Below, piece by piece: positions 47,071 through 56,118 of a stretch of 64,000 nucleotides of DNA. The stretch comes from Croceicoccus sp. (GTDB lineage Bacteria > Pseudomonadota > Alphaproteobacteria > Sphingomonadales > Sphingomonadaceae). The DNA is taken from assembly GCA_002694745.1 (NCBI GenBank), contig NZMY01000002.1, forward strand, positions 240,020 to 304,019, in the 5' to 3' direction. Within the stretch, counting starts at the first letter, position 1. Each line of letters begins with the position of its first letter. The notes under the pieces were generated by a model. That model did no database searches. It was not told the DNA's origin and saw only the letters and a list, made by a program, of their open reading frames with translations. Position numbers and translations under genes: made by a program.

Positions 47071-47262
47071 CAGGCCGTTACTTTATGACAGCGATTGGCA
47101 ATGAAGATCTAACATTGCTGAAATTGTCGGTTTGAAAACGTCGAAGCGAGATTACAAATCTGAAGCCATAAGCTTGGCTGACTGGCGAAACGAATATGGC
47201 ATGTTTCGGCATGGTGAGATAAATGCCGGTACGATCACCACTGAACCTGCGAAGACCCTGTT

Positions 47263-48933
47263 ATGGAATCTTTTGGCGAGGATCTAGAGACTCTTCGGCG
47301 AGTGCCGCTGGCCGAGGGTCATGTCGCACGAATGCGCGCGATCGGCAGCGAAAGAGCCTATTCCGCAGGCGAAACGGTTCTGAAAGTCGGGCAACCGCTG
47401 GATCGGTTCATCTACATCATCGAAGGTGAGATCGAGCCGGTCGATTCCTTCTCGGGACAACGGCTCTTCAATGCGGTTCTCGGGCCCACGCAGTTCATAG
47501 GCGATATCGGTTTCCTGAGCGGGGCCGCAGTGACCACCGCGCTTCGTTCGACCATGCCCACTCGGACGCTGGAGTTATCGAGGCCGGACATGCTCGAGCT
47601 TATGGCCAATGTGCCCGAGCTTTCCGATCACGTACTGACCGTTTTTGCCGCGCGTCGGCGCCGCATGTTCGAAGCCCGCGCCAGCGCGATCAAGGTGATC
47701 GGAGCGGATCGCGACCCGCGTATCCAGGCATGCGAAAGCTTCCTCGCGCGCAATCGCATTCCGTTCGTGAGTTTCGATCTCGACGACAAGGGCGAGCTGG
47801 CCGTCGAATCGTGCCGCCTGACCGGCCATTCTCCCGGCGTGATACTGGGCAAGGACCACCGCCTCGACGATCCCAGTCCGCGCAGCCTTGCCCGCGAACT
47901 GCACCTCGATCTCGATGTCTGCGAACGCACGATCTACGATCTCGTCATCGTTGGCACCGGTCCCTCCGGCGTCGCTGCGGCAGTCTATGCCGGGAGCGAA
48001 GGGCTATGCGCCTTGGCCATCGAAGATACCGCGATCGGCGGGCAGGCGGGCACCAGCAGCCGGATCGAGAACTATCTGGGCTTTCCGACGGGCATTTCCG
48101 GAACCGATCTGGTCTATCGCGGGCAGGTGCAGGCGATGAAGTTCGGGACCCGGTTCGCGATGCCCCGGCGTGCACAGTCGATTTCGAGGCGCGAGGACGG
48201 CGTCTACCAGATCGGGCTGGATGGGGGGGAAACGGTTTCGGCGCTGGCCGTGCTGATCGCTACGGGGGTGCGATACCGCCGCCTGCCTCTGGACAGGCTC
48301 GCCGAATTCGAAGGGGCGGGCGTGTTCTATGCGGCGACCGACATGGAATCGCGTTTCTGCCGCAATACCGAGGCGGTTGTCGTGGGTGGTGGAAATTCCG
48401 CGGGACAGGCCGCGATGTACCTTTGCCGAACGGCGAAGCACGTCCACGTCATCGTGCGCGGGGAAAGCCTTGCTTCCTCCATGTCAGACTATCTCAGGCG
48501 CAGGCTCGAAGCCGATCCGGCAGTGACCATTCACTACCGTTCGGCGGTTTCGGCGCTGGAAGGGGAAGTGCACCTCGAAGCAGTCGTGGTGTCGTCGCCC
48601 GATGACGAACTCAAGATACCTGCGCGCGCCCTTTTCATCATGATCGGCGCGGTGCCCAACACGGACTGGCTGGGCGAAACGGTCGAAACCGACCAGTGCG
48701 GTTTCGTGAAAACCGGTCCGGCAGTCGGCCGAAGCCATTTGTTCGAGACGAGCGCGGAGGGTATCTATGCCGTCGGAGACGTCCGTGCAGGCTCCGTGAA
48801 ACGTGTGGCGAGTGCCGTCGGCGAAGGTTCGGTGGTCGTCAGCCGCATCTGGGAATATGTAGAGGCCGCCGGGCGAACCGAAAGGGAGGTCGAACAGGTG
48901 CCAGACCCGGCTTCGAATGCGCGTCTGGCCTAA
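47263..48933 (+). CDS. Cyclic-nucleotide-binding domain fused to thioredoxin-reductase-like FAD oxidoreductase
   Basis: This is a 556-residue fusion. Residues about 15-135 form a cNMP-binding beta-roll, and about 145-215 resemble a glutaredoxin-like fold. From about 224 onward comes a thioredoxin-reductase-like FAD/NAD(P)H module with GTGPSG (231-236), GGQAGTSSRIENYLGFP (about 259-275) and GGGNSAGQAA (375-384). The usual redox CxxC of thioredoxin reductases is missing: the matching stretch reads GVFYAATDMESRFC. It therefore probably uses FAD for another electron acceptor, gated by a nucleotide or other ligand. It converges with the FMN reductase gene with a 4-base overlap. Confidence 0.85.
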   Translation: MESFGEDLETLRRVPLAEGHVARMRAIGSERAYSAGETVLKVGQPLDRFIYIIEGEIEPVDSFSGQRLFNAVLGPTQFIGDIGFLSGAAVTTALRSTMPTRTLELSRPDMLELMANVPELSDHVLTVFAARRRRMFEARASAIKVIGADRDPRIQACESFLARNRIPFVSFDLDDKGELAVESCRLTGHSPGVILGKDHRLDDPSPRSLARELHLDLDVCERTIYDLVIVGTGPSGVAAAVYAGSEGLCALAIEDTAIGGQAGTSSRIENYLGFPTGISGTDLVYRGQVQAMKFGTRFAMPRRAQSISRREDGVYQIGLDGGETVSALAVLIATGVRYRRLPLDRLAEFEGAGVFYAATDMESRFCRNTEAVVVGGGNSAGQAAMYLCRTAKHVHVIVRGESLASSMSDYLRRRLEADPAVTIHYRSAVSALEGEVHLEAVVVSSPDDELKIPARALFIMIGAVPNTDWLGETVETDQCGFVKTGPAVGRSHLFETSAEGIYAVGDVRAGSVKRVASAVGEGSVVVSRIWEYVEAAGRTEREVEQVPDPASNARLA

Positions 48934-49517
48934 TAGGGCGGCGCTTTATCCGCGCGCTGTCGGCGCGCCGCTTCACTCCACCACGCAAGGTCATCGGCGA
49001 AACGGGGAAACGCGCGGTCAAGCGCCTGTCCACCGTCGCCTTTCGGCATGGCCCTTTCGTCGAGCGTGTTCTGTATCTGGCCGACCGCAATCGTGCTCGA
49101 CACGACGACCATGCCCATTTCGGATAGCGTTCCGTGCCAGGCGGTGCCAGCCCTGACGCCCGCCATTCGTCCGGCGGAATAGCTGGCGATGGCCGCGGGG
49201 CGCCAGAACCATTCCTCGAGAAAATGATCGGTCAGGTTCTTCAGACCCGGCTGGATGCCCCAGTTGTATTCTCCCGTCACGAAGACGAACCCGTCGGCAG
49301 CCCCGATGCGCTCTGCCAGTTCGGCCATGGCGGACGGCGCTTCGCCCTGTGCATATTCCTTGTACATCCGGTCGAGGATCGGCAGCCCCACTTCCTGTGC
49401 ATCGACGAGCTCGGCGTTCTCACCCCGCTCGGCAAAGCGGCGCAGCAGATAATCGGCAAGGCGAATGCCGAGCCGGTCGCGGCGATAAGAACCGTAGAAA
49501 ATCAGATAACCTGCCAT
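48930..49517 (-). CDS. NAD(P)H-dependent FMN reductase
   Basis: This flavodoxin-like reductase of about 195 residues has an N-terminal phosphate-binding loop (GSYRRDRLGIRLADY) and the family GEYNWGIQPGLKNLTDH motif that contacts FMN. Relatives reduce FMN, quinones, chromate or azo compounds with NAD(P)H. The ATG at 49517 was preferred to the GTG at 49526 on family alignment. A weak dyad (49545-49560) resembling the sites near the isochorismatase genes lies just upstream. Confidence 0.8.
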   Translation of the reverse strand: MAGYLIFYGSYRRDRLGIRLADYLLRRFAERGENAELVDAQEVGLPILDRMYKEYAQGEAPSAMAELAERIGAADGFVFVTGEYNWGIQPGLKNLTDHFLEEWFWRPAAIASYSAGRMAGVRAGTAWHGTLSEMGMVVVSSTIAVGQIQNTLDERAMPKGDGGQALDRAFPRFADDLAWWSEAARRQRADKAPPY

Positions 49518-49544
49518 GCGCGTCACTTTCTTTGTGTCTTTTGC

Positions 49545-49560
49545 CTATACCCGCGGACAG
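49545..49560 (-). promoter_or_regulatory. Degenerate copy of the 16-bp dyad
   Basis: CTATACCCGCGGACAG keeps the CTATACC half and a GG/AG right half of the dyad seen at 46084, 59965 and 60040. It lies about 28 bases upstream of the FMN reductase start. The match is partial and could be chance. Confidence 0.25.
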
Positions 49561-49641
49561 GCGGCTAGGATCTTCGAAGAGGACGCGAACGGCTGATTGC
49601 GAGACATGGCAGCCCGAACGCCGAAGCGGTATACACGGCCT

Positions 49642-50250
49642 TCACCCTTTCAGCCGCTCGGCTATCTTCACCAGATCGGCCAGTGTCCTCGCGCCCATCT
49701 TCTTCATTGCCGATGCACGATACAGCTTCACCGTGATTTCGCTCAATCCCAGGGCAAACGCGGCTTGCTTGTTGAGAAGGCCCGACGTCACCATTTCCAT
49801 CACCTCTTTTTCCCGCGCCGAAAGCGAGGCGTGCCGATTGACTAGATCTGACATCATCGACCGGCTCAGGCGTCGCTCGTGATCCTTTTCCAATGCGGCA
49901 TTCACGGCGTCGAGCATGTCCTGATCGCGAAACGGTTTTGTCAGAAAGTCGATGGCTCCCGCCTTCATGGCCTGCACCGACATGGTGATGTCCCCGTGCC
50001 CCGTCATCATGATGACCGGCATTTCGAGGCCCTTCACCGACATCTGGCGCTGAAAGTCGAGGCCGCTGGTACCCGGCAAGCGCACATCGAGGATGAGGCA
50101 GGAGGCGACGTCCGGCAGTTGCGCATCGAGAAACTCGACGCAGCTGGGATAGTCGCATGCATCCCTGCCCACGGAACGCAGCAAGGCCGTCACCGAACGC
50201 CGGACCGACGCGTCGTCGTCTATGACGTGAACGATGGCTGGTTCAACCAT
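49642..50250 (-). CDS. FixJ/NarL-type response regulator
   Basis: This 202-residue regulator has a receiver domain with the phospho-acceptor Asp55 (LILDVRLPG) and a lysine in TKPF, then a LuxR-type helix-turn-helix (LSAREKEVMEMVTSGLLNKQ region). FixJ-type regulators are activated by phosphorylation. It belongs to the minus-strand set with the CheY-like protein and histidine kinase upstream; the gap to the CheY-like gene is 57 bases. Confidence 0.88.
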   Translation of the reverse strand: MVEPAIVHVIDDDASVRRSVTALLRSVGRDACDYPSCVEFLDAQLPDVASCLILDVRLPGTSGLDFQRQMSVKGLEMPVIMMTGHGDITMSVQAMKAGAIDFLTKPFRDQDMLDAVNAALEKDHERRLSRSMMSDLVNRHASLSAREKEVMEMVTSGLLNKQAAFALGLSEITVKLYRASAMKKMGARTLADLVKIAERLKG

Positions 50251-50307
50251 GGCAATCCTTATCGAACATCCTTCGCGTCAGCCTAGGACTATCTTCGTGT
50301 CATCGGG

Positions 50308-50676
50308 TCAGCCGGTCAGCGCCTTGCGGATACATCCGAGCAATTCCTCGGCTTCGAACGGCTTGCACATGAAGCAGCGGGCGCCCTGCGCCAACGCCCT
50401 GCTCCGCAGGTCCGGCTGCGGGAACGCCGTCATGACAAGCATCGGCAGGTTGGGCTGGCGATCCTTCAGTATCTCCTGCAAATCCAGTCCATTCGTTCCG
50501 TCCATCTGGATATCGGTAATGACGAGATCGATCCCGGCCCGGCAAGAGCTATCCAGAAAGGCATCCGCGCTTTCGAATAGCCGGATCTGGTATCCCTCCG
50601 ATCGCAACAGGCTCGACAGGCCGGTACGGATCGCCCCGTCATCGTCGACTATCGCGATTACCGGCATCTTGCTCAT
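50308..50676 (-). CDS. Single-domain CheY-like response regulator
   Basis: This stand-alone receiver of 122 residues has phospho-acceptor Asp55 (LVITDIQMDG) and no output domain. It is probably a phosphate shuttle or sink between the upstream histidine kinase and another regulator. Its start overlaps the kinase stop by four bases (ATGA), so the two are co-translated. Confidence 0.85.
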   Translation of the reverse strand: MSKMPVIAIVDDDGAIRTGLSSLLRSEGYQIRLFESADAFLDSSCRAGIDLVITDIQMDGTNGLDLQEILKDRQPNLPMLVMTAFPQPDLRSRALAQGARCFMCKPFEAEELLGCIRKALTG

Positions 50677-52139
50677 CCGGACGTATCCGGCAGCGAAATC
50701 AGGAAGCGTGTTCCTGCGTCATGGCTGCTCTGCGCGGTAAGCGTTCCGCAATGCGATTCCACGATCGTCCGGCATATCGACAATCCCATCCCCATGCCCC
50801 CGTCCTTCGTGGAATAGAACGGTTCGAAGATCCGGCCGAGATCTTGGGGTGCAATGCCCGGACCGGTGTCCTCGATGGAAATCAGGATGTGCGGCGGCTT
50901 GCGGGTCGCCCGGACAGTCAGTTGCCGGACGCGGCTTTTGCTCATGGCCTGGATGCCGTTCAGCATCAGATTGATGAGCGCCTGTTGCAACTGGACGGGT
51001 TCGCAATTTATGGACCCCAGCTCCTCGTTCAGCGCCAGTCCGAGATTCACCTCGTGCGCATGCGCTTCGTTCTCGACGATTTGCAGGGCGGCCCGGATCA
51101 GGCCGCGGATATCGCGCTGTTCGGTGATGCGGGGTGCCTTTTGCAGATAGGATCTGGTCCGGTCGATGACAGCCTTCGCCCGGTGCGTATCCTCGATCAC
51201 CGCTGCCACCGCGGTCTTGACCTCTTCCAGATCCGGCTCGCTGCGTTCCAGCCACCGGACGCAAGCGGCAGCGTTGGAGGCAATGGCGGCGAGCGGCGAG
51301 TTTACCTCGTGCGCAATCGATGCCGTCAGCGCTCCCACCGTTGCGATGCGCTGGGTGCGGGCGATTTCGTCCCGAACGTGCATCAGCTCCGCCCGGTCCC
51401 GTTTGTACTTTGTGATCTCGACAATGCAGATAATCACGTCGGTCAGCGGTTCTCCCTCGCGGGGAAGCGCGGCGGTGACGAGGCAGTCGAAAACTTCGCC
51501 ATTAAGGCGCTGGATCGCGCTCTCGCCTACAAAGCTGCTGTCGCCCGCGCTCAGGGCCGCGATCCAGCGGTGAAAGGCCGGCGCGCTGCCGGGCAATATG
51601 TCGGCCAGGCTGCCGACCAGTTCCGCTTCGCTCGACGCGCCCATGAGTTCCACGGATTTCCAGTTGACGCTGTTGATCCGCACCGTGGCATGCAGCGCGC
51701 GGGTTTCCTCCGGTCGGGCGGCGAACCAGCCCGGGATGTCCGCGACCCCGGCATCCCGGAGATCCTGTATCGCCGCTCCGACGGCCGACCAGTCCTCGCG
51801 CCAGATCGAAATGCCCGCGCGATCATATAATTCGGCGAAACGCTCCTCCGCCTCGCTGACGGCCCGTTGCAGTTCCAGGTTCGATCGCAGGAACTGATAG
51901 AAGAAGGCGGCCGCGATAAATGCGGTTGCGACGATGAGCAGTATCTCCACCCGATGTTCCGGGTTGCCATCGTCAGCCAAGGCGACGACGACCGCCGCCG
52001 CGAAGGCGGCGAGGGCGACGCCGATGCGCAATAGCTGGGCTGAAGGCCTGATCCGTTTTCGCATACTGACCGGCAAGCCTGAAGCATGGGGAAGCACTGC
52101 TCGCGCGCTAAGGGCTAGCGGACGATGAGGCCGGTTCAT
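50673..52139 (-). CDS. Membrane sensor histidine kinase (first of a divergent pair)
   Basis: Two N-terminal membrane helices (about 38-58 and 65-85) are followed by a PAS-like sensor region with the motif GISIWREDW (residues 109-117). A HisKA domain has the phospho-His277 (SIAHEVNSPLAAI), and an HATPase domain has DTGPGI and GMGMGLSICR. The signal is unknown. The kinase at 52365-53885 shares the same WREDW sensor region, so the two are paralogous. An ATG at 52064 (MRKRI) could be the true start, as the first 25 residues have no special features. Confidence 0.88.
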   Translation of the reverse strand: MNRPHRPLALSARAVLPHASGLPVSMRKRIRPSAQLLRIGVALAAFAAAVVVALADDGNPEHRVEILLIVATAFIAAAFFYQFLRSNLELQRAVSEAEERFAELYDRAGISIWREDWSAVGAAIQDLRDAGVADIPGWFAARPEETRALHATVRINSVNWKSVELMGASSEAELVGSLADILPGSAPAFHRWIAALSAGDSSFVGESAIQRLNGEVFDCLVTAALPREGEPLTDVIICIVEITKYKRDRAELMHVRDEIARTQRIATVGALTASIAHEVNSPLAAIASNAAACVRWLERSEPDLEEVKTAVAAVIEDTHRAKAVIDRTRSYLQKAPRITEQRDIRGLIRAALQIVENEAHAHEVNLGLALNEELGSINCEPVQLQQALINLMLNGIQAMSKSRVRQLTVRATRKPPHILISIEDTGPGIAPQDLGRIFEPFYSTKDGGMGMGLSICRTIVESHCGTLTAQSSHDAGTRFLISLPDTSG

Positions 52140-52283
52140 CGTGACACGCGCAATGTCGAAGCGAAGGCGGCGCCAACTTCAGGTCGATACACGAAAGCCG
52201 GCATTCTCATTCTTCTGCCTCGCCGCCTTTTCTTGGCCGGTCCTTCCCTTTGAAGGCCATAGCTAGGTTCGGGACACAACAGA

Positions 52284-52305
52284 CCAGATCGTTACTTTGA
52301 TCTGG
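52284..52305. promoter_or_regulatory. Inverted repeat in the divergent promoter region of the two kinases
   Basis: CCAGATC and GATCTGG form a perfect 7-base dyad with an 8-base spacer in the 225-base region between the two divergent kinase genes. It is the best candidate operator there, since the region is otherwise featureless. Confidence 0.45.
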
Positions 52306-52364
52306 AGTAATCACAATAACAACTATACGAAGGTTGATTGCTACCCGGCTTATCCGGATGGGCA

Positions 52365-53885
52365 ATGGAAAGCTCTGTCGAAGGTCTGAAAATGCGACAA
52401 GTTTTCACGCTATGGCCAGAGGTGAATGTCGAGCAAGGGGGAAGCGTCGACCAGCATGGCATGCCGGTCTGGGCGACCGATCCTGAGCCCTCGCAAGACC
52501 GGGCGAGCTGGCACGCAGCGGATGTCCTACTCGTTTGCCTGATTGCGCTGCTGGCGGGCGCCATGCTGCTGGCCGGCAGTCCGGCAGACGCGTTCGGCAT
52601 CGCCCTTGGACTGGCCATTGTCGCCACCGTTCTGGCGTTCATCGTGTATTACCGGCGCACCATAACGGGCCTGCAACGCAGGCTTGACGAAAGCATTCGC
52701 TGGAACGACACCATCTTCGAGAGAACGGGCATAGCCCTGTGGCGCGAGGACTGGTCATTCGCCCGTGACGAGGTGCTGCGGCTGCTGCGGTCAGGCGTTC
52801 GGGACATGCAAGCCCATTTTGCCGCCCATCCGCACGAGCTGCGCGCAATCCGCAAGTCGGTGATTATCAAGGACGTGAACAGCTCTGCCGTGGCCCGCGC
52901 AGGGGCGACAGGCAAGGACGCGCTCATCGGGTCGCTGGACCGTATCCTGCCGGACACCGACCAGACCTTCGTGCAATGGCTGGTGGCGTTTGCGCGCGGG
53001 GACGACCTCTACCGGTCCGAAACGCATCTGACCGACGCTCTCGGCAATCCGGTCGATACGCTCTTCACGGCGGGACTGCCGAAGGACATGCGCGGGTTCG
53101 AGGACATATTGGTCAGCGATCTCGACATCACCGAATACAAGGCGACGCAGAGCAGGCTGGCGCAGGCGGAGCTCGACATCGCGCGGGCGGCAAGGGTAAC
53201 CACGATGGGCGCATTGTCCGCCTCGATCGCACATGAGGTGAGTTCGCCGCTCGCGGCAATCGGGTCGCATGCGGCGGCCGGCTTGCGCTGGATTGAGCGG
53301 GACCAACCCGAACTGGACGAGGCTGCGGAGAGCCTTCGAAGCGTCGTCGCAGCGACGGCGCGAGCGCAAGCGGTGATTGAACGAACGCGGGCCTTTTTGA
53401 GCAACAGCTCGGTCGCTCCGCATCCGCACGACATCGTTCCGCTGATCCAGGAGGCGATCTTACTGATCGAGCGCGAATTGAGGGCGCTTGGCGCGTCGGT
53501 ACATTTCGACCTTCGTGACGGGATGCCGAAGGTTCTGGCAGATCCGGTCAACATGCAGCAAGTCATCGTCAATCTGGCGCTTAATGCGGCGCAGGCCATG
53601 ACCGAGCTGCAAGGTCCCCGCGACATACTGATATCGGCCTTGGCGAGGGACGGGTGTGTACGCATCGAGATAACAGACCGAGGCCCGGGGATCGATCCCG
53701 ACACGATGAAATCCATGTTCGAACCCTTCTATTCGACCAAGGACGGCGGCATGGGAATGGGGCTCGCGATCTGCCGAAACTGCATCCTGGCGCATGGCGG
53801 CCGGCTTTGGGCCACGAGCAGCCTGGGCGAAGGCGCCACATTTCACATTGAATTGAAAGCTGCACCGGACCAGGCGGGAGAGTGA
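52365..53885 (+). CDS. Membrane sensor histidine kinase (second of a divergent pair)
   Basis: This kinase has about 506 residues. A variable N-terminus is followed by two membrane helices (about 55-72 and 78-97), a PAS-like region with GIALWREDW (residues about 122-130), and a HisKA domain with phospho-His290 (SIAHEVSSPLAAIGSH). The HATPase domain has DRGPGID and GMGMGLAICR. Its sensor region matches that of the divergent kinase, so both may read related signals. The ATG at 52365 was preferred to an in-frame TTG at 52338. The downstream FixJ-like regulator is its obvious partner, three bases away. Confidence 0.88.
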   Translation: MESSVEGLKMRQVFTLWPEVNVEQGGSVDQHGMPVWATDPEPSQDRASWHAADVLLVCLIALLAGAMLLAGSPADAFGIALGLAIVATVLAFIVYYRRTITGLQRRLDESIRWNDTIFERTGIALWREDWSFARDEVLRLLRSGVRDMQAHFAAHPHELRAIRKSVIIKDVNSSAVARAGATGKDALIGSLDRILPDTDQTFVQWLVAFARGDDLYRSETHLTDALGNPVDTLFTAGLPKDMRGFEDILVSDLDITEYKATQSRLAQAELDIARAARVTTMGALSASIAHEVSSPLAAIGSHAAAGLRWIERDQPELDEAAESLRSVVAATARAQAVIERTRAFLSNSSVAPHPHDIVPLIQEAILLIERELRALGASVHFDLRDGMPKVLADPVNMQQVIVNLALNAAQAMTELQGPRDILISALARDGCVRIEITDRGPGIDPDTMKSMFEPFYSTKDGGMGMGLAICRNCILAHGGRLWATSSLGEGATFHIELKAAPDQAGE

Positions 53886-53888
53886 GCG

Positions 53889-54515
53889 TTGGACGCGGAA
53901 ACGCCGAGACCGCTCGTCCATATCATCGACGACGATACCGGCTTGTGCGAAGCGCTGGTCCGGCTGGTCCGCTCGGTAGGCCTCGAAGGACGCGCCTATA
54001 ACTCGGTGCAGGGCTTTCTGGCTGCCCCGCCCGAAAACGTGCCCAGTTGCATCCTGCTCGATGTGCGTTTGCCGGACATGAGCGGTCTTGACCTGCAGGA
54101 CAGCCTTGTCCGCCGAGGGTTGCCACTGCCCGTCGTGATGATGACGGGATACGGCGACATTCCCATGTCGGTTCGGGCGATGAAGGCGGGTGCCGTCGAT
54201 TTTCTTCCCAAGCCGTTCCGCGACCAGGACCTGCTCGATGCCGTGGAGCGGGCCCTTGCCCGCGATCGGAAGCAGATCGGTATTCGAGTGGAGCAAGAGC
54301 AACTGAACGCCAAATTCGCGGCGTTGACGCTCCGCGAGCAAGAAGTTTTTCAGGGTATCATGGACGGGCTGATGAACAGGGAGATCGCGGAACGCCTGTC
54401 GCTCAGCTTGGCGACGGTCAAGGCCCATCGCGGCGCGCTGACCCGCAAGATGGGCGTGGCCAATGCGGCCGATCTCGTACGCTTTGGACGGCTGCTGGAT
54501 CTGGTCCGCGACTGA
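53889..54515 (+). CDS. FixJ/NarL-type response regulator
   Basis: This 208-residue protein has receiver Asp58 (ILLDVRLPDMSG) and a TKPF-like LPKPF motif, followed by a LuxR-type helix-turn-helix (LTLREQEVFQGIMDGLMNREI). Translation starts at a TTG three bases after the kinase stop, with GGGAGAG about nine bases upstream, a typical weak start in a coupled kinase-regulator pair. It is the cognate regulator of the kinase at 52365 by position. It could also be a binding partner for the TACC/GGTA-type dyads nearby (inference). Confidence 0.88.
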   Translation: MDAETPRPLVHIIDDDTGLCEALVRLVRSVGLEGRAYNSVQGFLAAPPENVPSCILLDVRLPDMSGLDLQDSLVRRGLPLPVVMMTGYGDIPMSVRAMKAGAVDFLPKPFRDQDLLDAVERALARDRKQIGIRVEQEQLNAKFAALTLREQEVFQGIMDGLMNREIAERLSLSLATVKAHRGALTRKMGVANAADLVRFGRLLDLVRD

Positions 54516-54701
54516 TCGCTTTGTATCCTCACAATGCCTAGTCGTCACCTCACGGTATGGCATCGCAATACCAAGAGATCGGCTTCGCCAAACACACGTA
54601 GGATCGATCGCCCGCTGCCGCCACGGCATGCTGGGCCTGCTTCGATCGCAGTGATTCCAAGGAGACGATCCCGCGACCGGATCAGCACCGGAGGAAAGGC
54701 C

Positions 54702-55430
54702 ATGATACGAATGGGCGTAGCCGCCATCGCACTGCTTGCCGCGATATCGTCGGGCGCATCTGGTCAAGAGCCCGCCTCTCGGCAAGTTGGACAGATCGTC
54801 TCACCCGTCGACGAAAAAATCGACGCGTCATTCGATATCGTGCAAACCGATGTTAGCAGCGACGGACCGGACATTGTCTTTCGCGTACTGGTCAGAGGAA
54901 AGGCTGGCGTACTGCGGCCTAAAGCGACGGGTGAATTCGCCGGGAGCGCTGTTTATTCGTATGTCTGGCCAACATCTCTGAACAGCTCGAGCGTGGGATT
55001 CGAGGCAAGCCAGGGAATACTGGCGCTTGCCGTCACCTTTCACCCCGATTTCGACGATTCCGCCGATGGCAGCGCCAACCGGCATGTCTGGCATCCGCAC
55101 TGGGTCGTACTCGTGCCCGACGACGCCTGTGGTGCGGGCTCACTGAAGGTGAAGGACATCCCCACCGGATCGACGCCCCGCCTCCCCGCCACTTGGCCCA
55201 GGGTTCCCCTACTGATTGATAGCCCGGGCTACCCGACCGACCTAGAAATGGACATGGTCGAAGTAAGAGTGCCGGCGGCGGTGATCGGTGCAACGGACTC
55301 GATCAATTTTGATGGCGTGACCTCCGCGTTGAAGGTGAACGCCAATTTGCATGCGCCATTACTCTGCATATCGGATGTCTTCGATGTCGCTTCGGGCGAT
55401 CTTAGCCAGCCGGGCCGCATGCCGAAATAG
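54702..55430 (+). CDS. Secreted protein of unknown function
   Basis: This 242-residue protein has a Sec signal peptide (MIRMGVAAIALLAAISSGASG) and no domain I recognise. The mature part is rich in beta-strand-prone stretches and contains two Cys in the middle third and near the end. GGAGGAAAGGCC upstream of the ATG is a strong ribosome site. It lies between the FixJ-like regulator and wrbA on the same strand. No function is proposed. Confidence 0.7.
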   Translation: MIRMGVAAIALLAAISSGASGQEPASRQVGQIVSPVDEKIDASFDIVQTDVSSDGPDIVFRVLVRGKAGVLRPKATGEFAGSAVYSYVWPTSLNSSSVGFEASQGILALAVTFHPDFDDSADGSANRHVWHPHWVVLVPDDACGAGSLKVKDIPTGSTPRLPATWPRVPLLIDSPGYPTDLEMDMVEVRVPAAVIGATDSINFDGVTSALKVNANLHAPLLCISDVFDVASGDLSQPGRMPK

Positions 55431-55477
55431 AGTTACGCATCCAACCCCTATGCGGCTGGTAAGCCGGGAGGCACATC

Positions 55478-56077
55478 ATGAGCAAGATCCTCGTCCTGTA
55501 TTACTCAAGTTACGGCCATATCGAGGAAATGGCCTATGCGATGGCCGCAGGCGCCCGCCTGTCGGCCGCCAACGTCGACGTGAAACGTGTGCCCGAGACG
55601 GTACCCGCCGCCATGGCTGAAGGAGCGGGTTACAAACTCGATCAAGAGGCGCCGATCGCGACCGTGGAAGAGTTGGAAGCCTATGATGCGATCATTATCG
55701 GCACAGGCACCCGATTTGGTCGCATGTCTTCACAAATGGCGTCCTTTCTCGATCAGGCCGGGGGTTTGTGGGCTCGGGGCGCGCTGAACGGCAAGGTCGG
55801 TGCGGCATTCACATCCACCGCAACGCAACACGGCGGGCAGGAAACGACGCTGTTCTCCATTATCACCAATCTGCTGCATTTCGGCATGACGATTGTTGGC
55901 TTGCCCTATAGCCACGCGGGTCAGATGAGCGTGGACGAGATCGTCGGCGGCGCGCCCTACGGCGCAACGACAGTGGCGGGCACCGACGGTTCGAGAAGGC
56001 CTTCGGACGTCGACCTCGACGGTGCGCGGCACCAGGGTGAGATCGTGGCTCGGACCGCAAACAGGCTATTCGACTGA
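55478..56077 (+). CDS. wrbA: NAD(P)H:quinone oxidoreductase, WrbA type
   Basis: This 199-residue flavodoxin-fold quinone reductase has an FMN phosphate loop ([12 protein letters not shown]) and the family landmarks [36 protein letters not shown] and [11 protein letters not shown]. It reduces quinones by two electrons, avoiding semiquinone radicals. Its start has GGGAGG upstream. Its place between two-component regulators and hydrolase operons supports a redox-stress theme. Confidence 0.92.
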   Translation: MSKILVLYYSSYGHIEEMAYAMAAGARLSAANVDVKRVPETVPAAMAEGAGYKLDQEAPIATVEELEAYDAIIIGTGTRFGRMSSQMASFLDQAGGLWARGALNGKVGAAFTSTATQHGGQETTLFSIITNLLHFGMTIVGLPYSHAGQMSVDEIVGGAPYGATTVAGTDGSRRPSDVDLDGARHQGEIVARTANRLFD

Positions 56078-56118
56078 GCGGCGAAGCCTTGGCCTGGCCG
56101 GGCTGCAAGATTGATGCG

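Noticed and set aside
54568..54579. Fifth copy of the dyad (ATACCAAGAGAT) before the secreted protein at 54702
   Set aside because: Only the left half matches and the distance is longer; it is probably chance.
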